NCBI GenBank assembly: GCA_045603745.1
Contig: JAZUMQ010000052.1
Coordinates: forward strand, 24,224 to 88,223
Source: RGIG995 sp045603745
Lineage (GTDB): Bacteria > Bacillota > Clostridia > Oscillospirales > UBA644
Direction of reading: 5' to 3'
DNA length: 64,000 nucleotides
Shown: positions 8,311 through 16,703 of the stretch, in pieces
How the letters are laid out: each line of letters opens with the position of its first letter
Position numbering within the stretch: position 1 is the first letter of the stretch
Notes under the pieces: model-generated
What the model saw: only the letters and a program-made list of their open reading frames with translations
What the model was told of the DNA's origin: nothing
Database searches by the model: none
Translations under genes and position numbers: made by a program

Positions 8311-8867
8311 AAACTTTAGAGAAAATAAGATATTGTGAAAAATGCAAACTCTGTTGCAATCAAAGACCTCTTATGGATCGGTGTTCAGAGTGTCAAGTTT
8401 TGTGGGTAGGATTATCGGCAAAAAAAGCAATGTATGATGATGAGATACCCCTGTCAATTAAAACGAATAGTGGGGCAGTAATACACGAAGTGGAAATGTT
8501 GTTAGAAGATGTTAAGTGTTACAAAACTAACTTAGTGAAATGCCTTCCGTTGGATGAAAAAAGTAAACTCAGATATCCAAACCAGAAAGAGATAGATGCG
8601 TGTTTTGTTAACTTAGAGGAAGAAATAGCAGAATTATCTCCTAAGATAGTTTTCCTTTTGGGGGAAAAAGTTTATTCATCGGTTGGACGACATTTAAATA
8701 TTGTTTTTGATAAGCTAGATGGCTTCAATTATAACTATGTGCAGCACGGAAATGTTTGTTATGTTCCCATTCAGCATCCATCATACATCTATGTGTATAA
8801 GAGAAAGCACATGAGTGAGTATATCGATGGAATAAAAAAAATAGCCGATCTTCTGCTTAGCGATTAA
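8307..8867 (+). CDS. Uracil-DNA-glycosylase-superfamily protein (family 4-like) with altered motif I
   Basis: A 186-residue protein with an N-terminal cysteine cluster (C10, C13, C16, C17, C26, C29), a TNLVKCLP segment resembling family 4 UDG, and HPSYI near residue 155 corresponding to the conserved HPS motif. Family 4 enzymes hold a [4Fe-4S] cluster through similar cysteines and excise uracil from DNA. The usual GEAPG catalytic loop is replaced by VGLSAKK, so it may be inactive, may act on another base, or may recognise rather than cut. It overlaps the radical SAM gene by 4 bases (ATGA), so the two proteins are made together. Confidence 0.75.
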   Translation: MKTLEKIRYCEKCKLCCNQRPLMDRCSECQVLWVGLSAKKAMYDDEIPLSIKTNSGAVIHEVEMLLEDVKCYKTNLVKCLPLDEKSKLRYPNQKEIDACFVNLEEEIAELSPKIVFLLGEKVYSSVGRHLNIVFDKLDGFNYNYVQHGNVCYVPIQHPSYIYVYKRKHMSEYIDGIKKIADLLLSD

Positions 8868-8892
8868 TAAATAATATTTTGGGAGAGTACAT

Positions 8893-11694
8893 ATGAAAGA
8901 AAAGTGGACTGACAATCAGCAAAAGGCAATAGATACAATAGAAAAGAACATGCAAATTGTGGCATGTGCTGGATCTGGAAAAACAACCACAATGGTTGCG
9001 CATATTTTAAAATTGCTTGACCAGGAAGATGTGTCTCCTGAAAATATAGTAGCTATTACATACACAGAGAAAGCAGCGGCATCCCTTAAACATAAAGTCT
9101 ATGAGGAATACGAAAAGAAAAATGGAAATCTCGAAGGGTTAGCCAACATGTTCATTGGGACTATCCATGGATTTTGTTTAAACATGTTACAGAGTGCTAC
9201 TGAGGAGTATAAATCCTTTGAGACCCTTAATGAAGTGCAAACAAGACTTTTTATAAAGAAGACACGCCGTACTAATGGTATAATGGATGTATATTATCAT
9301 CCAGCTAACAAGAAAGCACCGTATAAAATGATTACTGAGTTAAGCAGTGCCGAAAGGTGGTCTGAAGTTATAGGAGCTTATAAAACGTTTCTTGATATTG
9401 GTAGGGAATACGGTATTGAAAAGCTTCCTATAAACCAACAATCTCACATATCGCAATATGAGCAAACATTAGCAGATAATAGCTTTTTTGATTTTACATC
9501 TATTATTACAACCACTCTTCGAAAATTACAAGAAGGATGCTTTGATGATAATGTAGTTTCAAATGTAAAATATTTAATCGTTGATGAATATCAAGATGTA
9601 AATATTGCTCAGGAAAAAATTATTAGGTATTTTGCAGATAGGAATACATACATTTGTGTTGTTGGAGATGATGATCAAACTATCTATCAATGGCGTGGTA
9701 GCAATTTAACATTTATAAAAGACTTTGCTTCCCGATACAACGATGTGGAAAAGATAGATCTTGATACTAATTTTAGAAGTAGCGAGGGAATTACAGAAAT
9801 ATCCAAGCAAGTTATTAATCACAATAAAAACCGCATTGATAAAAATATGAAAAGTAATAATTCTCAGGTATATGAGTCTGGTGATATTATTACATATGAA
9901 TTTGATGATAAAGACTCAGAAATTCAATTTATTGTCAATAAGATTCAGCAACTTGTAGGTACAACATATTCAAGAAAGGGTCATGCGTTTGGGCTCGACT
10001 ATGATGATATGGTGATACTTGTAAGTTCAGTAAAAAAAGTGCCTGAATTAATAGATGCGTTAGAAAAAAATAATATCGATTTTATTGTGGAAGGAACAAA
10101 AAATCTATTCGATTCAAATGAGGTAAAGGTTCTATGTGATACTTTTGCACTTCTATTTGATGTGGTTGATGAGAATCGGAATTCTGTTGCCATATCTAAG
10201 GTAAATGTTACCGAGATACCTATGGATTTGATTTCTCGTTGGAGAAACTATTCTCCATTGTCCGATGAAGAAGTTAAACGATGTGTTGCGAATTTCTTGA
10301 TGTATCCCTTTACTACGGATGAGTATGAGTTTACAATTCAGGGAACAATAAAAAAACTTTTTCGTGAACTTAGGCTGTTTACTGTTGATGATGAGAAGGT
10401 TCTGTACAACTGGGGAAAGTTTACGGAAATGGTAAATGATTTTGAAAAAATCAACTTAAAAATGGCGACAATGTATCGATTGATGGCGTTCAAATCTTTC
10501 TTGATTTACGATGCTCCTAATTTGTATCCGGAGGGTTGGCTGTCTCCTGGTTTTAAAGCCATTAAATGCTTGCGAATAATGACGTACCATCAATCAAAGG
10601 GATTGGAGTATCCCGTTGTGTTTATGCCATTTTTGACGAAATATTCGATTTTTCCACAGAAAAATCCGGGAGGAACTAATGCATGGGGCATATTTAATGA
10701 CGATACAATCAGGCAACAATATGCAGATGATGACGAAAGCGTTAGACGAGTATTTTATGTTGGTATGACAAGAAGTGAAAAGTATTTGTTTTTAACTCGT
10801 TCAGATAATGTTTCTGATACAGGAAAAACCCAATATAAGATTCCCGCATTTCCATTCGTTGAGGCAAAGCACTCTCCATATAAAGAAACAAGGCTGTTTT
10901 GGGATAAGGAATATGAAAAGACTGACGAAAAGAAGTTTTCCGTTGATGAAATAATCACATTGAATTTTTCATTACTCAAAGATCTTTTTGATTGTCCTTA
11001 TAAATTTAAGATGACTAATGTGTTCGGGTTTTGTTCGCCGTTAAATATTCGAATGGGATATGGACGTTCAATCCATAACATGTTGGATTATATTCATCGC
11101 AATTACGAAAAAATTGACTACAATGATCCGAAGATAATAGAGCGCATTGTAAAAAAATATTTGCACTTACCATATGGCTCTCCCAAACTTTATGAAGCGA
11201 TGACTGAGAAAGCAACAAGAAATTTGAAGGCATACATTGATAATAATAGTACCAAATTCAAATATATTAAGTTTTCAGAAAAAAGCATCGACTTTAACAT
11301 AGATGAATACATGTTCATTAATGGTAGAATTGACCTGGTTAGAGACGAATTGAATCACACTATAACATTGGTTGATTTTAAGTCAAGTAGCGAGGTGCTT
11401 TCGAGGGATCAGATAAAAAATCAGCTTATGGTCTATGTTTTGGGATATGAAAGTCTCACGGGAGAGAAAGTAGACTATATTGAATCCTATGATTTTAATA
11501 ACAGTAATCCTATTACCATAGAGTTGGTAGATGGAGATAGGAAAAAATTTATTGAGAAGTTGGAAGAATGCGAAAAAAACATAAAGAAGAGTAATTACCC
11601 CAAAGCTACAGAATTAGATGTTACTAAAACCGAAGCTTTTTGCAAAGAGTTGAAGTGTGATTACTATTATGATTGTCATCCAATAGAAAGGTGA
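8893..11694 (+). CDS. UvrD/AddA-like helicase fused to an iron-sulfur PD-(D/E)XK nuclease
   Basis: A 933-residue protein. Superfamily 1A helicase motifs are in order: Walker A CAGSGKTTT (25-32), DEYQDVN (Walker B), GDDDQTIYQWRGS (motif III), TYHQSKGLEYPVVF (motif V) and YVGMTRSEKYLFLT (motif VI). The C-terminal third is a RecB/Cas4-type nuclease with LVDFKSS as its D-x-K core. One cysteine before it (FDCPYKF) and three at the end (FCKELKCDYYYDC) match the iron-sulfur pattern of AddB and Cas4. It would unwind and degrade DNA from ends. Helicase and nuclease in one chain of this size occur in several stand-alone defence proteins. Confidence 0.9.
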   Translation: MKEKWTDNQQKAIDTIEKNMQIVACAGSGKTTTMVAHILKLLDQEDVSPENIVAITYTEKAAASLKHKVYEEYEKKNGNLEGLANMFIGTIHGFCLNMLQSATEEYKSFETLNEVQTRLFIKKTRRTNGIMDVYYHPANKKAPYKMITELSSAERWSEVIGAYKTFLDIGREYGIEKLPINQQSHISQYEQTLADNSFFDFTSIITTTLRKLQEGCFDDNVVSNVKYLIVDEYQDVNIAQEKIIRYFADRNTYICVVGDDDQTIYQWRGSNLTFIKDFASRYNDVEKIDLDTNFRSSEGITEISKQVINHNKNRIDKNMKSNNSQVYESGDIITYEFDDKDSEIQFIVNKIQQLVGTTYSRKGHAFGLDYDDMVILVSSVKKVPELIDALEKNNIDFIVEGTKNLFDSNEVKVLCDTFALLFDVVDENRNSVAISKVNVTEIPMDLISRWRNYSPLSDEEVKRCVANFLMYPFTTDEYEFTIQGTIKKLFRELRLFTVDDEKVLYNWGKFTEMVNDFEKINLKMATMYRLMAFKSFLIYDAPNLYPEGWLSPGFKAIKCLRIMTYHQSKGLEYPVVFMPFLTKYSIFPQKNPGGTNAWGIFNDDTIRQQYADDDESVRRVFYVGMTRSEKYLFLTRSDNVSDTGKTQYKIPAFPFVEAKHSPYKETRLFWDKEYEKTDEKKFSVDEIITLNFSLLKDLFDCPYKFKMTNVFGFCSPLNIRMGYGRSIHNMLDYIHRNYEKIDYNDPKIIERIVKKYLHLPYGSPKLYEAMTEKATRNLKAYIDNNSTKFKYIKFSEKSIDFNIDEYMFINGRIDLVRDELNHTITLVDFKSSSEVLSRDQIKNQLMVYVLGYESLTGEKVDYIESYDFNNSNPITIELVDGDRKKFIEKLEECEKNIKKSNYPKATELDVTKTEAFCKELKCDYYYDCHPIER

Positions 11695-11698
11695 TCGG

Positions 11699-13024
11699 AT
11701 GAGCGTGAAAGAAATAGTTGAAGAAATTAAATCAAAAGATTCGTTACCAGAATACTGGGATTTCAAAGGAAACGACCAGCGTGAGCATGTACATTCCATG
11801 ATTAAATACCCTGCCGTTATGGTTCCGAATATGCAGGGTGAGATATTTGATATTATTTTGAGACATGATAATACCATTTCTAATGTTCTGGATCCGTTTA
11901 TGGGATCAGGTACTATTTTGGTAGAGGGGTATTTGAGGGGATTGGATGTTATAGGTATTGACATAAATCCCTTGTCATTTCTCGCGGTAAAGGTTAAACT
12001 TCAAAGATATGCTATAAAAACTTTACAGGACAAGTCTAAAGATTTGATAACGCGAATTCAAGATGATTGTAATACAGATTGCTTTGAATTTGATAATATC
12101 AAAAAATGGTACAAAAACGATGTAATAAAGTCATTAAGTAAAATAAGAAGATGCATACTCTTAGAACCTGATAAAAAATACAGGCAGTTGTTTTGGGTAA
12201 CTTTTGCCGAAATAGCCAAACAAGCAGATAATTCAAGGACTAGTACTTTCAAATTGCACATAAAAGAGCAGAGCCAGATAGATGATTGGAATTATGATTG
12301 TATAGAAAAATTCAAATTTAAGTTGTTGGAGAACATTACGGCTTTGAAAGATTTTAGGGAGATGCAAGCAAACCGCACTTGTGATAAAAAAGTTGCTGTT
12401 AAATACGGAGATTCTCTAAAGCTTTTGGCGGATAAACGGTATTTTAAAGATGGTAGTGTTGATTTAGTCATAACATCTCCTCCGTATGGAGATAATGCTA
12501 CTACTATAACATATGGTCAATTTTCAGTGTTGCCGTTGAAATGGATTCCTTTGGAGGACATTGATAGCAAAATAAACAATAGTGTCATTGAAACATTGTC
12601 TAAGATCGATAGCGATAGTTTGGGTGGTAAAAATTACACTGTTCAATCCATCATTGAGTCCCAACTTTATTCTTACTCTCAGCCTTTTTCACAATTGTAC
12701 AATCAATTGACAGATGCAATGCAAATAGATAAGGCTCGTAAAGTTGCTAGCTTTCTTTTGGATTTTGAAAAGATCGTAGCTTCATTACATAAAATTGTAA
12801 AAGAAAATAAATTTATGGTGTTTACAGTTGGGAATCGCCATGTGAATAAATTAGAGGTTCCATTTGACGAAATATTAGAAACGATTGCTGAACACTATGG
12901 ATTTAAAATTGTTTATGACTTTAGAAGAAATATACTAAAAAACAAAAACTATTCAGATACGAAGGCTCAAAATTTTAAAACTATAAAAAAAGAAACTATA
13001 CTTGTATTGCAGAAGAGAAGCTGA
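11699..13024 (+). CDS. N6-adenine/N4-cytosine DNA methyltransferase
   Basis: A 441-residue protein with SAM-binding motif I DPFMGSGT (65-72), IGIDINP on the next strand, and catalytic motif IV TSPPYGD near residue 259, in the order I then IV. The SPPY form is typical of exocyclic amino methyltransferases; whether adenine N6 or cytosine N4 is modified cannot be told. About 185 residues between the motifs probably hold the target-recognition region. It starts 4 bases after the helicase-nuclease stop, so the pair probably forms a restriction-like unit in which methylation marks self DNA. Confidence 0.88.
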   Translation: MSVKEIVEEIKSKDSLPEYWDFKGNDQREHVHSMIKYPAVMVPNMQGEIFDIILRHDNTISNVLDPFMGSGTILVEGYLRGLDVIGIDINPLSFLAVKVKLQRYAIKTLQDKSKDLITRIQDDCNTDCFEFDNIKKWYKNDVIKSLSKIRRCILLEPDKKYRQLFWVTFAEIAKQADNSRTSTFKLHIKEQSQIDDWNYDCIEKFKFKLLENITALKDFREMQANRTCDKKVAVKYGDSLKLLADKRYFKDGSVDLVITSPPYGDNATTITYGQFSVLPLKWIPLEDIDSKINNSVIETLSKIDSDSLGGKNYTVQSIIESQLYSYSQPFSQLYNQLTDAMQIDKARKVASFLLDFEKIVASLHKIVKENKFMVFTVGNRHVNKLEVPFDEILETIAEHYGFKIVYDFRRNILKNKNYSDTKAQNFKTIKKETILVLQKRS

Positions 13025-13026
13025 AA

Positions 13027-13452
13027 ATGATTAAGGAACTGATGCACGATCCGATCTTCCTTGCAGGAAAATCGGAGGCTACAACAAAAGAAGATTTGCA
13101 GGTCGCACAGGATTTACTTGATACGTTAATAGCGCACAAGGAGACTTGTGTCGGTATGGCGGCGAATATGATCGGTGTACGCAAACGCATCATCACTTTT
13201 GTCGACGAGAGCGGACGAGCTCCTACATACACCGTGATGCTCAATCCCGAGATCATCAAAAAAGATGGCGCATACGATACCGAGGAAGGCTGTCTGTCGC
13301 TTCTTGGCGGCCCGAGACCTTGCAAACGCTATAAAACTATTAAAGTCAAGTATCAGACCTTGGAGTTGCAAACCCGCATCAAAACCTACACCGGCTGGAC
13401 GGCACAGATTATCCAGCACGAGGTCGATCATTGCGATGGGATTTTGATATAG
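13027..13452 (+). CDS. def: Peptide-deformylase-like protein
   Basis: A 141-residue protein with two of the three deformylase motifs intact: EGCLS (metal ligand C89) and HEVDH (ligands H131 and H135, catalytic E132). Motif 1 reads GMAANMIG instead of GLAAxQ(I/V)G, so the conserved glutamine is methionine. The family removes the formyl group from new proteins. It begins 2 bases after the methyltransferase stop, so it is transcribed with the preceding operon, yet by eye it is richer in G+C than the five genes before it, which suggests separate origin. Deformylase activity is likely but may be specialised. Confidence 0.82.
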   Translation: MIKELMHDPIFLAGKSEATTKEDLQVAQDLLDTLIAHKETCVGMAANMIGVRKRIITFVDESGRAPTYTVMLNPEIIKKDGAYDTEEGCLSLLGGPRPCKRYKTIKVKYQTLELQTRIKTYTGWTAQIIQHEVDHCDGILI

Positions 13453-13482
13453 TATTTCGCCATCATAGAAAGAAACGGTGTT

Positions 13483-14280
13483 ATGAATTTTTATGATAAT
13501 GAAGAAAAAATAATCAATACATTTCGAGATATTCCAAAATCAGAAATATATTTTGCTACACAAACTGCAATGTGCTTCAAAATTTTTAATTCTATTTACA
13601 AAAGCAAGCATAAGGATAAATGGATTAACAATTCTGGAAAATCAGATCCACCTCCTGATTTCTATTCAGAAGAATTCGGATTAATGATGGAAGTAATGCG
13701 CGTTGATGATCACGCCCATTACAATGACAAAGGTGTTTTGATCAATCCCATCAATATTCGCGAAAGTATAATACAAAAGGAAATCCGCGATAAAATCAAA
13801 TCAGGAAACCCTGATATTGACCTCTCAACCATAGATATTGTAATTAATGCCGCATCAGGACTCTCGTCTAATGAAGACCATAACTATCGGTATTATTATG
13901 ATAGCTTCAAAAGAGTATTGGAAAAGCATATAGGCGGCATTTCGCTTTACAGAAAAAATCATCCTAACAAGAAATTAGTGTTTTTTGTCTTTGATGAATC
14001 TACTGGTTATGTTGTTGTGGATAATAAAGATTTGGTGGAGCGAGGACCAGTTGCGTTAGAATGGTTTAAGGCGAATCCATTATGGCATTTTTGGGACGAA
14101 CGATTTATAAGCGTTTTTAAAGATGCTGATATAGACTATTTGATTTGGTTCACACCTTATAAAATGTTTCATGGTGCGCCGATTCAACCACCTAAGGTTT
14201 GTGTTTTTGATGTAAAAAAACTAAAAAAACACAAAACAAAGCAGTATCCGATAAATTATATTATTAGTTCGGAAGCGTAA
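13483..14280 (+). CDS. Hypothetical protein, possibly nuclease-like
   Basis: A 265-residue soluble protein with no recognisable family. PPDFYSEEFGLMMEVMRVDD near residues 55-75 resembles a PD...(D/E)-type metal site but lacks the expected lysine, so a nuclease call cannot be made. Hydrophobic strands (KLVFFVFDE, DYLIWFT) suggest an alpha/beta core. It starts 30 bases after the deformylase and ends 9 bases before the next gene, inside a run of defence genes, so a defence role is plausible but unproven. Confidence 0.5.
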   Translation: MNFYDNEEKIINTFRDIPKSEIYFATQTAMCFKIFNSIYKSKHKDKWINNSGKSDPPPDFYSEEFGLMMEVMRVDDHAHYNDKGVLINPINIRESIIQKEIRDKIKSGNPDIDLSTIDIVINAASGLSSNEDHNYRYYYDSFKRVLEKHIGGISLYRKNHPNKKLVFFVFDESTGYVVVDNKDLVERGPVALEWFKANPLWHFWDERFISVFKDADIDYLIWFTPYKMFHGAPIQPPKVCVFDVKKLKKHKTKQYPINYIISSEA

Positions 14281-14289
14281 GGAGAAAGT

Positions 14290-14682
14290 ATGAAAAGAGT
14301 TTATGATTTTCTGAAAAAAGCAGAAGTTTATTGTTTGGCAACAGTAGAGGGGGATCAGCCAAGAGTGCGTCCCTTTGGAACAATAAACGAGTTTGAAGGT
14401 AAGCTCTACATACAGACGGGAAAGATCAAACCTACCTCAAAACAGCTTCTCGCCAATCCCAAGGCAGAGATCTGTGCGTTTACTGACGGCGCGTGGATTC
14501 GCATCGCTTGTAAGCTTGTTGAAGACGACCGCTTTGAAGCAAAGAAATCAATGCTGGATGCTTATCCCAATCTCCGCAGTATGTACGACGAAAACGACGG
14601 TAATACTCAAGTGTTCTATATGAAGAATGTTGTCGCTACTTTCAGTGCATTTGGTAAGGAATCCGAAACGGTTGAGTTTTGA
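14290..14682 (+). CDS. Pyridoxamine-5'-phosphate-oxidase-like (split-barrel) flavin protein
   Basis: A 130-residue protein of the PNPOx-like/NimA-type split beta-barrel group. It has the usual opening helix, then YCLATVEGDQPRVRPFG, GKLYIQTGK and KPTSKQLLANPKAEI strands that bind FMN or F420 in relatives. It is shorter than true PdxH, so a flavin-dependent reductase or sensor is more likely than PLP synthesis. GGAGAAA precedes the ATG. It looks like ordinary metabolic cargo lodged in the island. Confidence 0.8.
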   Translation: MKRVYDFLKKAEVYCLATVEGDQPRVRPFGTINEFEGKLYIQTGKIKPTSKQLLANPKAEICAFTDGAWIRIACKLVEDDRFEAKKSMLDAYPNLRSMYDENDGNTQVFYMKNVVATFSAFGKESETVEF

Positions 14683-14732
14683 TTTGAAATGTATCATTAA
14701 TGTACTAAACTGAAGGCAGTAGAGGTTAAAGT

Positions 14733-15974
14733 ATGAAAAATGTATTTTTACTTGGGAATGGCTTCGATTTGCACCATATGCTACCGACCAAATATTTTGA
14801 TTTTATGTGTGTTGCAGATTACTTGAAAAACAATCTTTTAGTCTCGCCACTTATTGCAGGGCATGTTTTTGCCAAATGCGAAAACAATGAAAATATAAAA
14901 AGGTGTTATAATTCTCACAAAGAAGTTTTCGATAGTCTTGAAATAGATTTAAAAAAAGCTAATGAAATCACAGCATCGCTAAACAATAATATGTGGTTTG
15001 ACTATTTTTGGAATACTCTTGATATGGATTCCGGATGGATAGATTTTGAGAAAGAGATTTCCACTGTTATCACCATTCTTGACGAACTTATAGATCAAGA
15101 GGAAAAAACTGTTTATTTGTCAGCACATGAATTATTGCCTGCGTTTATCTTATCGCATTTTAGGTTTTTCATAGACATTTATGAAGATGCAGATATATGT
15201 CCTGGCGATAGTTTTGATATTAAGATCGAATATCTTAAGGAATATCCTCATAATTCTGATATTTTTGTAGTAGATAAGAATAAAGTTTTTGAGGTGCTAT
15301 ATAGACAACTTATTGATTTCAGTAAAGCGTTGAGCCTATACTTAAGGTGTTTTATTGAGAACGCTTTCACTTTATTACATAAGGACAATTATACAAATTG
15401 TCACAGAATTGATTTGTTGAACATGGCGGATAATGCTGTATCTTTTAATTATACCAATACGTTGGAAAGGTTTTACTTTAATAAAAAGGCGTATCATATT
15501 CATGGGCTGGTTGAGAATGGAAATATTGTGTTGGGCGTAAATCCCAATGAATCCGATGATATTGGAACCGACAATACAGCTTTGATAAAATTCAAAAAGT
15601 ATTATCAGCGTGAAGTGTTTGGTACGGCAAAAGAGTATATAAAATGGTATAGAGATACAATAGTGGCAGGAACCGACTACAGAGTTATCACAATCGGTCA
15701 TTCTCTTGATGAAACGGATAAAGATATATTATCAGATATGTTTCTTAATGCAAAGGAAATTTATATCACGCATTATGATGAAGAGAGTAAAGACGATTAT
15801 ATAAAGAACATTATAAAAGTATTTGGCAATGCCGGTTATAATAAATTCAAGAAAGAAAAAGGATTGGAATTCGTGCTTTTATCAAATATTGAGCAGCTGA
15901 GAGAAATAATTCAATCTGATGAAATTGATTGGAGTTTTGAAGGTTGTGCGAATGAGCAAATCGTGATTGTTTAA
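14733..15974 (+). CDS. AbiH-family phage abortive-infection protein
   Basis: A 413-residue protein opening with VFLLGNGFDLHHMLPTKY, the glycine-rich signature of the AbiH family. Later motifs also match: SFNYTNTLERFY, YHIHGLVENGNIVLGVN and ITIGHSLDETDKDIL, a SIR2/NAD-site-like arrangement. AbiH, first described in Lactococcus, stops phage growth by an incompletely understood mechanism. The gene has its own ribosome site (AGAGG) and is followed by the first of three copies of a shared promoter element. Low G+C matches the rest of the defence module. Confidence 0.85.
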   Translation: MKNVFLLGNGFDLHHMLPTKYFDFMCVADYLKNNLLVSPLIAGHVFAKCENNENIKRCYNSHKEVFDSLEIDLKKANEITASLNNNMWFDYFWNTLDMDSGWIDFEKEISTVITILDELIDQEEKTVYLSAHELLPAFILSHFRFFIDIYEDADICPGDSFDIKIEYLKEYPHNSDIFVVDKNKVFEVLYRQLIDFSKALSLYLRCFIENAFTLLHKDNYTNCHRIDLLNMADNAVSFNYTNTLERFYFNKKAYHIHGLVENGNIVLGVNPNESDDIGTDNTALIKFKKYYQREVFGTAKEYIKWYRDTIVAGTDYRVITIGHSLDETDKDILSDMFLNAKEIYITHYDEESKDDYIKNIIKVFGNAGYNKFKKEKGLEFVLLSNIEQLREIIQSDEIDWSFEGCANEQIVIV

Positions 15975-15979
15975 TCCCT

Positions 15980-16016
15980 ATTCTCTCTGGACTTGGCGTG
16001 CTTTCTGTGATATTGT
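15980..16016 (+). promoter_or_regulatory. Shared element promoter, copy 1 (ATTCTCTCTGGACTT ... TATTGT)
   Basis: ATTCTCTCTGGACTT at 15980-15994 also occurs at 16626-16640 and 22651-22665. Taking TGGACT as a -35-like box, a TATTGT -10-like box follows after 17 bases. It lies 30 bases before the small gene at 16046. Confidence 0.6.
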
Positions 16017-16045
16017 GTGTGCTACCACGAAAAGGAGGCATACAT

Positions 16046-16318
16046 ATGACACAGAAGAAGCAAGTAAATACTGAAAACGGAGCGGTTCTGAAGCGGGATT
16101 TCCCGAGGCGGAGTCGCTCTCTCATTATCGGGGCGGAGGAGCTGAGGCGGCTATTTCCGAATGTCAATCCCGAGTATATCGACTTGGCAATCAAGCGGTT
16201 CGGTGACTATCGGTTCGGTGATGAGGAGAACGAGATCGAGGTGTTCGGAAAGATACTGATATCGGTGATGATTCAGGACGCGCTCGACACAAAGGAGGAC
16301 GGCGATGGGAATCCTTGA
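16046..16318 (+). CDS. Small hypothetical mobile-element protein
   Basis: A 90-residue soluble protein from the ATG at 16046, which has a strong AAAGGAGG site. It is rich in Arg and Glu with a central segment LRRLFPNVNPEYIDLAIKRFGDY. No family recognised. It overlaps the next gene by 14 bases and is driven by the first shared promoter element, so it is likely a gene of the integrative element. Confidence 0.6.
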   Translation: MTQKKQVNTENGAVLKRDFPRRSRSLIIGAEELRRLFPNVNPEYIDLAIKRFGDYRFGDEENEIEVFGKILISVMIQDALDTKEDGDGNP

Positions 16319-16577
16319 CGAATTATGGTACGGCAACGTCTCCCCCTGCGGGAGGGACTTTAAGAAAGGCAGTAAGTATTCAGAACTGCTCGGGTACATT
16401 GTACGGCACGAGGAGGACTTGCAGAAAAGGCTGAACGACGAGGAAAAGGAGATCCTCGAAAAGTTCACCGAATGCACCAACGAGATGTACGGCATCGCGG
16501 AACGTGAGGCGTTCGTGCGAGGGTTTACGCTTGGCGCCAGGATCATCATCGAGGTGATGAATACGGAAATCGAATAA
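16305..16577 (+). CDS. DUF6809-like small protein
   Basis: A 90-residue, mostly helical acidic protein. The opening ILDELWYGNVSPCGRDF and later AFVRGFTLGARIIIEV are typical of small proteins (DUF6809-like) common on clostridial integrative elements and prophages; function unknown. Translation is coupled to the preceding gene through the 14-base overlap. A hairpin terminator follows directly. Confidence 0.65.
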   Translation: MGILDELWYGNVSPCGRDFKKGSKYSELLGYIVRHEEDLQKRLNDEEKEILEKFTECTNEMYGIAEREAFVRGFTLGARIIIEVMNTEIE

Positions 16578-16580
16578 CGC

Positions 16581-16623
16581 AAAGAGGAATCGTACCAAAA
16601 TGTGTGCAGTTCCTCTTTCCTTT
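16581..16623 (+). terminator. Terminator after the DUF6809-like gene
   Basis: AAAGAGGAA (16581-16589) pairs with TTCCTCTTT (16610-16618), followed by pyrimidines. It resembles the hairpin at 17261. Confidence 0.6.
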
Positions 16624-16625
16624 CG

Positions 16626-16661
16626 ATTCTCTCTGGACTTTGCATATTTTTCGAGTATTCT
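16626..16661 (+). promoter_or_regulatory. Shared element promoter, copy 2 (ATTCTCTCTGGACTT ... TATTCT)
   Basis: The same 15-mer as at 15980, here with a 16-base spacer from TGGACT to TATTCT (16656-16661). It drives the secreted acidic protein gene at 16704. Confidence 0.6.
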
Positions 16662-16703
16662 TGTGTTGAGCCGCGAAAGGCGCGCTCGGAAAGGAAAATA
16701 CAT

